Source of the DNA: an uncultured Acetatifactor sp.
GTDB lineage: Bacteria; Bacillota; Clostridia; Lachnospirales; Lachnospiraceae
Assembly (NCBI GenBank): GCA_947627535.1
Contig: CANQWM010000005.1
Coordinates: forward strand, 1 to 58,947
DNA length: 58,947 nucleotides
Direction of reading: 5' to 3'
Of the stretch, positions 42,602 through 50,902 are shown piece after piece (position 1 is the stretch's first letter; the number at the start of each line of letters is the position of its first letter). The position numbers and the translations under genes were made by a program. The notes under the pieces are model-generated. The model had not been told where the DNA came from, ran no database searches, and saw only the letters and a program-made list of their open reading frames with translations.

Positions 42602-43045
42602 TTACTCAAACAGCACCGTCAAGTCCGAATATTCCGTCTTGATGACAATGTAAGGATAGGAAGGCGTTCTGTTCGCCTTCTCTGCTGCCTCCGGCCCAAG
42701 AAGGCTCGTACCGGCACAGATATTGGTTTCGGTCAGATACAGTTCATCTACCGCGATGCTGTAGCCTCCCGTTTCCTGCTCGCCGTAACCCACGCAGATG
42801 TACAGATACTGGTTGTCGCTGTATGTGATCTGAAAGGGCGCCGCCTTTTTTTCCTCTATAATGGCCAATAGTTCTTCCGGTATCTTTTCCTCGCTGAGCA
42901 CCGTAAATTCCAGATCCCGCAGCTTTATGGTCTCTTCCTTTAAAAAACCGCACCCTGCCAGAAGCAGAGCCGACGCCGCGAACAGGCACAGCAGCAATTC
43001 CGGTATGTAATGACTGATTCCACGTTTTTTCAATTTTCTCCGCAC
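42602..43045 (-). CDS. Lipoprotein with PrcB-like C-terminal domain
   Basis: A 147-residue lipoprotein: basic start, hydrophobic segment and lipobox LLAGC with the lipidated Cys at 32. The mature part resembles the PrcB C-terminal domain (PF14343-like). It has the short beta segments QYLYICVGYGEQETGGYSIAVDELYLTE and a final PYIVIKTE. In Treponema PrcB modulates a protease, but many Firmicutes carry this domain alone, without known function. It is transcribed divergently from plsC and ends at its own terminator. Confidence 0.78.
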   Translation of the reverse strand: MRRKLKKRGISHYIPELLLCLFAASALLLAGCGFLKEETIKLRDLEFTVLSEEKIPEELLAIIEEKKAAPFQITYSDNQYLYICVGYGEQETGGYSIAVDELYLTETNICAGTSLLGPEAAEKANRTPSYPYIVIKTEYSDLTVLFE

Positions 43046-43072
43046 AAACCTTTATTCTTTTGCTCTATTCTA

Positions 43073-43101
43073 TGTACACCGAAATTATTTTATGATAAGA
43101 T
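43073..43101 (+). promoter_or_regulatory. Candidate plsC promoter
   Basis: TGTACA, 17 bp, then TAAGAT, about 65 bp before the plsC ATG. The -35 is four of six. Confidence 0.45.
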
Positions 43102-43165
43102 TGTAACAGAATCGAACCGGCTGACTGCCGTGTGCGAAAAGAAAAAATATGGGAAGAAATCATCT

Positions 43166-43906
43166 ATGTTTCGCTTTATTATCCTTGTAATCTATCTGGT
43201 ACTGTTTCTGGTCCTTTCCATCCCCGTTCTGATCGTGGAATGGATCATCGGAAAATGCAATCCGGGCTTAAAGGACCGAAGCTCCATGGCCATTGTAAGC
43301 TGGGGATTCAGATGTATCAGACGACTGGCCGGAACCGAACTGATCGTCCTTGGACGGGAAAATATTCCGGACGACACCGCCGTGCTCTATGTGGGCAATC
43401 ACCGCAGCTATTTCGATATCGTGCTCACCTGCCCCGCCTTTCCCAATGTGACAGGCTATGTGGCAAAGGCGGAAATGCGGACCTGGCCGCTGTTAAACCT
43501 CTGGATGAAAAATATCCACTGCCTTTTTCTGGACCGCGACAACATAAAGGAAGGACTGAAAACTATCCTGAAGGGCGCGGAGGAGGTAAAGAACGGCATC
43601 TCGCTCTGCATTTTCCCGGAGGGAACCCGCAATAAGGTCAATGACACTTTTCTTCCCTTCCACGACGGCAGCTTCAAGATCGCGGAAAAAGGAAGGGTTC
43701 CCGTAATACCCATGGTGATCGTTAACTCCGCCGGTGTCTTTGAAGACCATTTCCCAAAAATAAGGAAAGCGAAAGTTGTCATCGAATTTTTAAAACCGAT
43801 CTGCATCGACAGTCTGGACCGGGAAACAAAAAAGAATCTTGGCAGTTATGTAAGCGGAATCCTGTCCGAACGGTACTTTACACTGAAAGAGACCTACTTT
43901 TCCTGA
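43166..43906 (+). CDS. plsC: 1-acyl-sn-glycerol-3-phosphate acyltransferase
   Basis: Second acylation step of phospholipid synthesis, producing phosphatidic acid at the inner membrane face. The 246-residue protein has an N-terminal membrane helix (about 3-27). It has the catalytic NHRSYFD motif (His79-x4-Asp84) and the FPEGTR substrate motif (150-155). GGGAAG precedes the ATG at 43166; the frame opens earlier (43010) without a plausible start. It converges with the carboxypeptidase gene, with a single base between stops. Confidence 0.94.
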   Translation: MFRFIILVIYLVLFLVLSIPVLIVEWIIGKCNPGLKDRSSMAIVSWGFRCIRRLAGTELIVLGRENIPDDTAVLYVGNHRSYFDIVLTCPAFPNVTGYVAKAEMRTWPLLNLWMKNIHCLFLDRDNIKEGLKTILKGAEEVKNGISLCIFPEGTRNKVNDTFLPFHDGSFKIAEKGRVPVIPMVIVNSAGVFEDHFPKIRKAKVVIEFLKPICIDSLDRETKKNLGSYVSGILSERYFTLKETYFS

Positions 43907-43907
43907 C

Positions 43908-44915
43908 TTATTTCCGGATTTTTTCCGCGATCTTCGCATATACCGTCAGCGCGTCTTCCACATGAAAGGACTCCGTCTGGTGGTTTCCTTCCGCTCCCGC
44001 CGTGACAAGGACATACTCTCTGCCGTCCACCCGCCCGATGCTTGCCAGACACAGCCCCGCCTGGGAGGTATAGCCTGTCTTTCCGCCAAGCAGCGCTGCT
44101 CCCGCGTGTTCCGTTTTCTCCAGCATCCTGGCAAGTTCTTCCCTCTCCTCTACCGCCTGAAACAGCGTACTCTCCAGGCACAGTCCTTCGGGATGTCCCG
44201 CCAGAGCCCCTGTACGGTATTCCTTTGTCAATAGTACGCTCCGCAGCGTCTCGTTTTGCAGGCACTTCAGCATCAGGGCCGCCATGTCCTCCGCCGTGGA
44301 ATAGTGCCCGTCGTCGTGAAGGCCGGTGGTGTTGCAAAAATGGGTGTGCTCCATTCCAAGCTCCGCCGCCTTTTCGTTCATCCAATCCACGAAAGTCTCT
44401 TCGTCACCCGCCAGCCACACGGCGTAAACCGTACAGCACTCCGCCCCGGACGGCAGAAGCATCCCGTAAAGCAGATCCAGCGGTGTCACCTCCTCCCCCG
44501 GCTCAAATCCTGCCAGGGAAGCATGCGCCGCGTAAAGAGCCGGAAAAATATCCTGGGGAATCTCGATCTTCCCGCTCCAGTCCTGCGTGTGTTCCACTGC
44601 CACCAGCGCCGCCATCAGCTTGGTCATGGACGCAGGATACATTTTTTCGCCGCCGTTTTTCTCCGCCAGTATCTGACCTGATTCTACGTCCGCCAGAACC
44701 GCATAGGGACTGTAAAGCGCATCCAGCGCAATATCCCCGGGTTCCAGCGCCGCCCCGCCGTTTTTCTCCGCCGGATCCTCCCCGTCCTCCCCGTTAAGAA
44801 TAACATTCGGAGTGGGGACCAGCTCTCTTTTGTCCCTGTCCCAGCCGGTCCCAAGCCGCCAGATGAAAACGACGCCAAGCACGATCAATACCAGGTAACA
44901 CAAAATCTTCCGCAT
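43908..44915 (-). CDS. D-alanyl-D-alanine carboxypeptidase (S11 / penicillin-binding protein)
   Basis: A 335-residue low-molecular-mass PBP with an N-terminal membrane anchor (about 5-19). The catalytic SMTK box is at 96-99 and the KTG box at 279-281. The middle motif reads Ser156-Gly-Ala158 (LPSGAE) where S-x-N is usual, so the conserved Asn is missing. Two cysteines follow directly. Activity may be altered. The C-terminal beta domain of DacA-type enzymes is absent. It is downstream of the GH95 gene on the same strand with a 109-bp gap and probably its own promoter (a perfect TATAAT near 44955). Confidence 0.88.
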   Translation of the reverse strand: MRKILCYLVLIVLGVVFIWRLGTGWDRDKRELVPTPNVILNGEDGEDPAEKNGGAALEPGDIALDALYSPYAVLADVESGQILAEKNGGEKMYPASMTKLMAALVAVEHTQDWSGKIEIPQDIFPALYAAHASLAGFEPGEEVTPLDLLYGMLLPSGAECCTVYAVWLAGDEETFVDWMNEKAAELGMEHTHFCNTTGLHDDGHYSTAEDMAALMLKCLQNETLRSVLLTKEYRTGALAGHPEGLCLESTLFQAVEEREELARMLEKTEHAGAALLGGKTGYTSQAGLCLASIGRVDGREYVLVTAGAEGNHQTESFHVEDALTVYAKIAEKIRK

Positions 44916-45024
44916 TGTTTTTCCGCCTCCTGTCCTTTTTGGAACAGTTCCTATTATAGGCGTCCAAAAGAACGGGCGGATTAATATTTCCTTGCTGTTT
45001 TCCTAAGAAAAGATGAAGGGCTTC

Positions 45025-47277
45025 TTAAAACACCCTGCTTTTCTTTCCCGCTTTTAACTGGCAGGTCCTTCTTTCCGTCCCGTATTGGAACGTCATCTCC
45101 AGATCTCGGGAAGACAGCGCCGTGCACTCCGTCAGCCTTCCATCCTGCCAGTCCACATCCAGGACCGCGCCGCCTGCGACAACGATCCCCCTGATGCTGC
45201 CCCGTCTCCAGTATTTTGGCAAAGCCGGAAGCAGCTTCACTCTGTCCTCGTCGCTCTGCACCAGCATTTCGGCGATGGCAGCTGCAGCGCCCAGATTTCC
45301 GTCGATCTGGAACACATAACCGTTTCCCATGGGATGGTTGTCCATCAGGTTGGCAAAGGTGGAATTCCTCCACAGTTTATTCAGGTTCTCCAACGCCCTT
45401 TCCCCATCGCCCAGCCGGGCGTAAAAATTCACGATCCACGCGCAGCTCCAGCCCGTGTGGCCGCCGCCGCAGGAAAGTCTTCTCTCCAGCGTTTTGCGCG
45501 CCGCCTCCGCAAGCTCCGGCGTCTTATCCGGCGTAATCTGGCCGGAGGGATACAGGGCGTAAAGGTGGGAAATATGCCGGTGGCCCGGCTCCTGCTCCTC
45601 GTAATCCTCCCGCCATTCCATGAGACGGCCGTGGCGTCCGATGGAAAGCTTCGGAATTTTTTCCAGTATCCGCTTCGTTTCTTCTTCCATGTCAGTATGG
45701 ATTCCAAGCAGCTGGGACGCCTTCAGATACTCTTCCATCAGATCCCGCAGAATCTCGTTATCCATGGCTGCTCCCACGCCCACACAGCCCCTTGCGCCGT
45801 CTGGAAGAATATAAGTGTTTTCCGGGGAGACGGAAGGACACGTCATCAGCTTACCGTCCACCTCGATCAGGAAATCATGGAAGAACAGCACCGCGTCCTC
45901 CAGGATGGGATACATCTTTTTCAGAAACGCCAGGTCAAGGGTATAGAGATAGTGACGCCAGATATGGGTACAGAGCCAGGCTGCCCCCATGACCCAGTAG
46001 GTAGCCGGGACATAAATGTCCTGGGGCGCGCAGTCTCCCCAGATATCAGTGTTATGGTGTGCCACAAATCCTCTGCATCCGTACATTTCCCGGGCCACAT
46101 GCCGTCCGTTCTCCCACATACGGAACAGATGGTCAAACAGCGGAAGGTGACATTCAGCCAGCCCGCACATTTCCGCCGGCCAGTAGTTCATCTCCGTGTT
46201 GATGTTAATAGTATACTTAGAGTCCCAGCAGGGCTCCATGGAATCGTTCCAGATCCCCTGCAGCGTGGCCGGGAGACTCCCCGGGCGGCTGGAAGAGAGC
46301 AGAAGGTAGCGCCCGAACTGGAAATACAGCGACACAAAGGAACCGTCAAAAGATTTTTCCGTTCCGGACCGTTCCCCGTCTTCCTCCGTCTCAATGCACA
46401 GCGACACCCGCCTGTACAGCTCCTGATAATCCGCAAGATGCCGCCGCTTTACTTCTTCATAGCCGGCCTGACTGGCAGCATCCAGCCGGGCGCGCAGGGC
46501 CGCCTGGAAATCCTTCTCGTAAAAGGAAGTCTCGCAGCCCAGATACAGCACGATCTCCTCCGCGTTCCGGATTACAAGATGCTCACCCACAACACGCTGC
46601 TCGCCGCCCTTTGCCCTGGCCCGCAGAGCCGCCATCCAGGACACTCCGCCGGTTCCCAGCGTGCCATCCATAAAAATAGTTTCGCCGTCCAGCTTCCCGG
46701 AGTGATCGAAAAATTTTCTCCGGCCCAGTCTGGCCTCCAGGGAAATGCTTCCCTCCAGCGCCCGCAGATGAAGAACAATCACGCCGTGGGGATAAGAGGC
46801 AAAATACTCCTTCCTAACCCTGCTGCCGGCCAGCGCATACTGCTCCGTTACCATGCCCTCCCGGAGATTCAGCTCCCGCCGGTAAGGTGTCTCCCTGCCG
46901 TTCTCCCCCGGTTTTCCGCCGTCCGCTCCCCCTTCTCCGCCTTCTGCTCCTTCCCCGGTGTCCGGATAGGACAGCTCCAGGTCTCCCAGCGTCTGATAAG
47001 GCCGTTCTCCCTGAGGCGTTCCGGAAAACGCCAGACTAAGCAGCTTCTCCGCCTCCGGGATTTTTCCCGCCAGAAGCAGCCGCCGTACTTCTTCCAGATG
47101 GCCTTTTGCATCCGGATTTACACGGTCCACCGGACCCCCGTACCAGATACTGTCCTGATTCAGCGAAAGCCGCTCCCGCCGGATTCCGCCAAAGATCATT
47201 GCCCCCAGCCTGCCGTTCCCGACAGGCAGCGCCTCTTCCCAGCGCACAGCCGGATGATCAAAGAAAATCGTCTCCAT
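45025..47277 (-). CDS. Glycoside hydrolase family 95 (alpha-L-fucosidase type), cytoplasmic
   Basis: A 750-residue GH95 enzyme. The N-terminal beta-domain opens with WEEALPVGNGRLGAMIFGG, followed by SLNQDSIWYGGP. The (alpha/alpha)6 catalytic domain contains NTEMNYWPAEM (asparagines of the active site), the SPENTY segment with the likely acid Glu, and the HNTDIWGD and HRHISHLYALYPSGQI stretches. No signal peptide is present, so it would act on imported oligosaccharides such as fucosylated glycans; family members also include alpha-galactosidases. No transporter is beside it. GGAGGGAAGAG precedes the ATG. Confidence 0.93.
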   Translation of the reverse strand: METIFFDHPAVRWEEALPVGNGRLGAMIFGGIRRERLSLNQDSIWYGGPVDRVNPDAKGHLEEVRRLLLAGKIPEAEKLLSLAFSGTPQGERPYQTLGDLELSYPDTGEGAEGGEGGADGGKPGENGRETPYRRELNLREGMVTEQYALAGSRVRKEYFASYPHGVIVLHLRALEGSISLEARLGRRKFFDHSGKLDGETIFMDGTLGTGGVSWMAALRARAKGGEQRVVGEHLVIRNAEEIVLYLGCETSFYEKDFQAALRARLDAASQAGYEEVKRRHLADYQELYRRVSLCIETEEDGERSGTEKSFDGSFVSLYFQFGRYLLLSSSRPGSLPATLQGIWNDSMEPCWDSKYTININTEMNYWPAEMCGLAECHLPLFDHLFRMWENGRHVAREMYGCRGFVAHHNTDIWGDCAPQDIYVPATYWVMGAAWLCTHIWRHYLYTLDLAFLKKMYPILEDAVLFFHDFLIEVDGKLMTCPSVSPENTYILPDGARGCVGVGAAMDNEILRDLMEEYLKASQLLGIHTDMEEETKRILEKIPKLSIGRHGRLMEWREDYEEQEPGHRHISHLYALYPSGQITPDKTPELAEAARKTLERRLSCGGGHTGWSCAWIVNFYARLGDGERALENLNKLWRNSTFANLMDNHPMGNGYVFQIDGNLGAAAAIAEMLVQSDEDRVKLLPALPKYWRRGSIRGIVVAGGAVLDVDWQDGRLTECTALSSRDLEMTFQYGTERRTCQLKAGKKSRVF

Positions 47278-47430
47278 CTCTTCCCTCCCATTTCTTTTAC
47301 TGTTCTGCCGTCACTTCCATACTATACTGCCCGGGCCCTGTGACAACCTCTTTCTGGCCCCGTTCTCCTGTATTTCTCTCTCCGAACTCCCGGATAGGTA
47401 CTCTGCCGCCCCGCCGATTACGGGAAACGA

Positions 47431-48573
47431 TCATAGCGGCAGTTCCACGGTAAAGGTCGTCACCTCGTCCTCGCTTTGGGCCGTGACGGTGCCTCCGTGA
47501 AGCGTCACGATCTCCCTTGCGATGGCAAGCCCCAGTCCGGCCCCGCCGGTATAGGTGTTTCTGGTTTCGTCAAGACGGTAGAACTTTTCAAACACGGCGT
47601 TCAGCTTTTGCGCCGGGATAGTCCTGCCTCGGTTCTGAAAGCAGAGTCTCAGGGTCTCTTCCCCCTTTTCCCCGCGGATCAGGATCTCCGTATCCGGATA
47701 GCTGTAAGCCACCGCGTTTTTCAGGATATTGTTAAACACCCTGGCAAGCTTTTCCCCGTCTCCCCGTACACTCAATTCCTCGCAGCCCTCCAGCTTTATC
47801 GTATTCCCGTGGGCGCTCAGAATGGGATAAAATTCGTCCGCGAGCTGCACCAGCAGAAAGGACAGATCCACCGTCTCACGGTTCAGCACGATCTGCGAAA
47901 GATTATACCTTGTGATCTCAAAAAATTCATTGATCAGCTTTTCCAGCCGCAATGCCTTGTCCAATGCGATATGCACGTACTTCGCCTTCTGCCGCGCCGG
48001 CATGTCGGGGGCTTCCTCCAAAAGGCTCAGATAACCGATCACGGAGGTCAGCGGGGTCTTCAGGTCATGGGCCAGATATGCGATCAGATCGTTTTTCCGT
48101 CCGGATTCTTCCCGCAGAAGCTGTTCCTGTCTCTGAAAACCGGATCGGATCTCCGACATCCGCGCCGCCACCTCCGCGTACTCCGGTGGAAACACCTCCC
48201 CCGCCTCCCTGTCGTGCCGCATATATTCGCCGATCAGCTCCCCCGCCGTGTGCAGAAGCTTCCGCTCCCGATAGGCGCTGTAAATATAAGACGCGGCCCG
48301 CATGGACAGAATCCAGAAAAGCACAATTACGATCATCGTCTCCAGAAGCAGCACCTTCACCTCGGACCAGCGGATACTCTTGTAATAATATCCGGCCCCC
48401 GAATTGTTAAACTGCCGCCATTCCTGGCTGACATAATTTTCTTCAAACCAGTCCACAAAAAACCCGTTCAGAAACCGATCAAAGAAAACAAACAGCATCC
48501 TGCACACCAAAAGAGCGCCTGCCATGATCAGGACAGTGACCACAGCACGCCGCAGATTCGTTTTAGCCTTCAA
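47431..48573 (-). CDS. VanS-like sensor histidine kinase
   Basis: Membrane sensor of about 380 residues with two helices (about 12-32 and 72-92 from the chosen start), a HAMP-like linker and a kinase core. The H-box AHDLKTPLTSVIGYLSLL (His near 169) and the INEFFEITRYNL stretch are very similar to VanS sensors of the VanB/D/G group. The N-box NNILKNAVAYS and the G-box GGAGLGLAIA are intact. A TTG start at 48573 gives an 11-bp overlap with the regulator. The ATG at 48621 would overlap 59 bp, so the start is uncertain. The signal is unknown; vanH, vanA or vanX genes are not in the window. Confidence 0.88.
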   Translation of the reverse strand: MKAKTNLRRAVVTVLIMAGALLVCRMLFVFFDRFLNGFFVDWFEENYVSQEWRQFNNSGAGYYYKSIRWSEVKVLLLETMIVIVLFWILSMRAASYIYSAYRERKLLHTAGELIGEYMRHDREAGEVFPPEYAEVAARMSEIRSGFQRQEQLLREESGRKNDLIAYLAHDLKTPLTSVIGYLSLLEEAPDMPARQKAKYVHIALDKALRLEKLINEFFEITRYNLSQIVLNRETVDLSFLLVQLADEFYPILSAHGNTIKLEGCEELSVRGDGEKLARVFNNILKNAVAYSYPDTEILIRGEKGEETLRLCFQNRGRTIPAQKLNAVFEKFYRLDETRNTYTGGAGLGLAIAREIVTLHGGTVTAQSEDEVTTFTVELPL

Positions 48574-49258
48574 TTTTATATCCGCACCCCCAGACCGTTT
48601 TAATGTACTTTGGATGTTCAAAGGAATCTCCCATTTTTTCCCTGAGATGCCTGATGTGAACCGTTATGGTGTTATTATTTTTTGTGTAGTATTCATCCGC
48701 CCAGATCAGGTGGAACAGCTCCTCCGCGCTCACCACCTGATTTTTTCTGGCGCACAGGATCCGCAGGATGGAAAACTCCGTGGGCGTCAGATTCAGGGGC
48801 CTGTCGTTTAAGGTACACTGGTGCGTTTTTTCATTCAGCGTCAGTCCCCCGACCTCCATCACACCCTTTTCCCATTCTTCCGACGTATTGTAGCGCTTAT
48901 ACCGTCTTAACTGCGCTTTCACCCTTGCCACCAGCTCCAGGGGCAGAAACGGCTTCGTCATATAATCGTCCGCTCCCAGCGTCAGCCCCGTGATCTTGTC
49001 CGTCTCCTCTCCCTTCGCCGTCAGCATGATGACCGGATAAGTATATTTTTCGCGAATGCGCCTGCAGATCTCCATTCCGCTCATCCCCGGCAGCATCACG
49101 TCCAGGATGGCAAGGTCCGGACGCTCCCGTTCCGTGATCTGCAGGGCTTCCTGTCCGCTGTAGCATTTCCATACCTGAAATCCCTCATTCACCAGATATA
49201 GTTCTACCAGATCCGCAATCTCACGTTCGTCGTCCACGATCAAAATCTTTTCGCTCAT
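48563..49258 (-). CDS. VanR-like OmpR-family response regulator
   Basis: A 231-residue regulator: a receiver domain with the phospho-acceptor Asp53 (LAILDVMLPG) and conserved Lys (TKPFLPLE), followed by a winged-helix output domain (about 130-230, TPTEFSILRILCARKNQVVS and VRH-type HIRHLREKMGD). The sequence closely resembles VanR. It overlaps the sensor gene. Upstream, a 7-bp direct repeat with 11-bp spacing (49336-49353) and a -10 box without a good -35 suggest autoregulation. The position directly after murF points to D-Ala or wall-stress control. Confidence 0.92.
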   Translation of the reverse strand: MSEKILIVDDEREIADLVELYLVNEGFQVWKCYSGQEALQITERERPDLAILDVMLPGMSGMEICRRIREKYTYPVIMLTAKGEETDKITGLTLGADDYMTKPFLPLELVARVKAQLRRYKRYNTSEEWEKGVMEVGGLTLNEKTHQCTLNDRPLNLTPTEFSILRILCARKNQVVSAEELFHLIWADEYYTKNNNTITVHIRHLREKMGDSFEHPKYIKTVWGCGYKIEG

Positions 49259-49282
49259 TTCGTATCCCGCTCCGTTCCGGAC

Positions 49283-49288
49283 AGTATA
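49283..49288 (-). promoter_or_regulatory. Candidate -10 box of the vanR-like gene
   Basis: TATACT on the minus strand, about 25 bp before the ATG, with no recognisable -35 at the proper distance. This suits an activator-dependent promoter served by the direct repeat at 49336-49353. Confidence 0.45.
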
Positions 49289-49295
49289 AAAACTG

Positions 49296-49336
49296 AATCC
49301 TTTTTCAGCATACCGCGACCGGGCCGAAAAAGGATT
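49296..49336 (-). terminator. Terminator after murF
   Basis: An 11-bp perfect stem (AATCCTTTTTC and GAAAAAGGATT, 19-nt loop) is followed on the minus strand by CAGTTTTTA. It separates murF from the two-component genes and abuts the direct-repeat box. Confidence 0.7.
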
Positions 49337-49353
49337 AAGATTTTCATAAGATT
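49336..49353. promoter_or_regulatory. Direct-repeat box TAAGATT-N4-TAAGATT (response-regulator site candidate)
   Basis: Two identical 7-bp repeats begin 11 bp apart, the spacing at which OmpR-family regulators bind as tandem dimers. The box is roughly 60-75 bp upstream of the expected start of the vanR-like transcript. Confidence 0.45.
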
Positions 49354-49364
49354 ATGAAACTTTT

Positions 49365-50786
49365 CTATTCCCGACGCAGAAGCGCCAGAACCTTTTCAAA
49401 TTCCATGGCGTGGGAAGCCTTGATCAGCGCCGTACATCCGTCCGGCACATATTTCTCCCGTTCCTTCTCCAGCGCATCCAGAAGTTCCTTAAGCGTGGGA
49501 AAATAAAAAATCTGCTGCCCGGCCAAAGCATGTTCGCTGGCAGCCTGGAATAAATGGATACAGCGCCCGCCGGCACAGAGGATACGGCCGATCCCCTTTT
49601 CCGCGGCATACCGGCCCACCTGGCGGTGCAGCTCATCCTCCCTTTCTTCTCCGAGCCCGAACATATCCCCAAGGATCGCTGTTTTTTCCGTATCCGCCAT
49701 ATCCAGAAGATCCAGCGCCGCCTGCATGGAAGCCGGATTTGCGTTATAGCAGTCGTCAATGAGCGTATACCGTTTCAAGGGGATCAGATTGTCCCGGCCG
49801 CTGACCGGCGCAGTCTTCTCGATCCCGGCAGCGATCTGTTCTATCGTAAGCCCCAGAAGTTCTCCCACACAGGCTGCGGCGGCAGCGTTTAGTACCATAT
49901 GGATTCCCGGAAGGGGTACATGAACCTGGAAGGAAACGCCCTTCATTTTCAGGACCGCATCGCTGCCCCACAGCCCTTTTCCCTCTATGTGGTCTGCACT
50001 GACCTCCTGGCCCGGACTGCCTCCGAAGCCGAAGAAATGCGGTCTGTGTCCCTTGATCTCCCGGATAGATGCAAGCTTATCATCCTCCCCGTTGAGACAG
50101 ACCTCCCCGTCCGGCGCCATGAAATCAAAAATCTCCGATTTTGCCTTCAGGATCCCGTCTCTGGATTTTAAATGATCCAGATGACTCTGCCCTATATTTG
50201 TTATGACACAAATGTCAGGCTTTGCCATCCTGCTCAGCCGATGCATCTCTCCGAAGTCGCTGATCCCCATTTCCACCACGGCCACCTGATGAGACCGCTC
50301 CATGCGAAGAAGCGTCAGGGGCACACCGATCTCATTGTTGAAATTGCCCTCCGTCTTCAGGACGCTGTATTTTTCCCCCAGCACACTGGCGATAAATTCC
50401 TTCGTACTGGTCTTTCCGGCGCTTCCCGTGATTCCAACGACCTTGATCCCCAGCTTCTCCCGGTAGTATTCCGCGATCTGTTTTAACGCCAGCAGCGTAT
50501 CTTCCACCAGGACGTAACTACCCCAGGCAGCGGCCTTCCCCGTTTTTTGCGGGACTGTCCCAGGCTCCTTTTCTACAATGGTCAGCGCCGCCCCCTTTTC
50601 AAAAGCCGAAGAAACAAATTCATGCCCGTCCACATGCTCTCCCGGCACCGCAAAAAACACACTTCCTTCCGACACCTTTCGGGAATCCACCGCGGCGGAT
50701 GTGACGCGTGTGTCGCTTTCTTGTCCCTCACATAAAACCAGTCTTCCGCCGCAGGCTGCGGCGATCTCTTCCATCGTCAGATCCAT
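49365..50786 (-). CDS. murF: UDP-N-acetylmuramoyl-tripeptide--D-alanyl-D-alanine ligase
   Basis: Last cytosolic step of the peptidoglycan precursor: adds the D-Ala-D-Ala dipeptide made by Ddl. The product is 473 residues. An N-terminal uridine-binding domain opens with MTMEEIAA-type sequence and DSRKVSEGSVFFAV. The ATPase loop GITGSAGKTSTK lies near residue 110. The Mur-ligase core includes EGNFNNEIGVPLTLL, NIGQSHLDHL and DDCYNANPASM. The ATG at 50786 has AAGGGAG seven bases upstream; the 61 open codons before it are not used. It follows ddl after a 116-bp gap, and a terminator follows it. Confidence 0.96.
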   Translation of the reverse strand: MDLTMEEIAAACGGRLVLCEGQESDTRVTSAAVDSRKVSEGSVFFAVPGEHVDGHEFVSSAFEKGAALTIVEKEPGTVPQKTGKAAAWGSYVLVEDTLLALKQIAEYYREKLGIKVVGITGSAGKTSTKEFIASVLGEKYSVLKTEGNFNNEIGVPLTLLRMERSHQVAVVEMGISDFGEMHRLSRMAKPDICVITNIGQSHLDHLKSRDGILKAKSEIFDFMAPDGEVCLNGEDDKLASIREIKGHRPHFFGFGGSPGQEVSADHIEGKGLWGSDAVLKMKGVSFQVHVPLPGIHMVLNAAAAACVGELLGLTIEQIAAGIEKTAPVSGRDNLIPLKRYTLIDDCYNANPASMQAALDLLDMADTEKTAILGDMFGLGEEREDELHRQVGRYAAEKGIGRILCAGGRCIHLFQAASEHALAGQQIFYFPTLKELLDALEKEREKYVPDGCTALIKASHAMEFEKVLALLRRE

Positions 50787-50902
50787 TTCTATACTCCCTT
50801 CACCCGTTGGCGCATATCTGACACCGTTGTCATTTATCCAGGGCAGCAAAACTGGCCTGGGTCCCCCACCGGCGGCACAGGAACGACGCTGCCACCCCGG
50901 CG

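Noticed and set aside
45085..47343. A 752-codon plus-strand open frame opposite the GH95 gene
   Set aside because: The minus strand encodes a full GH95 enzyme with active-site motifs. The antisense frame is rich in His, Arg and Gln with no domain, typical of a GC-driven shadow.
47278..47430. Promoter TTGTCA...TATAGT upstream of the GH95 gene
   Set aside because: The spacer is only 14 bp, too short for a vegetative promoter; nothing better was found in the gap.
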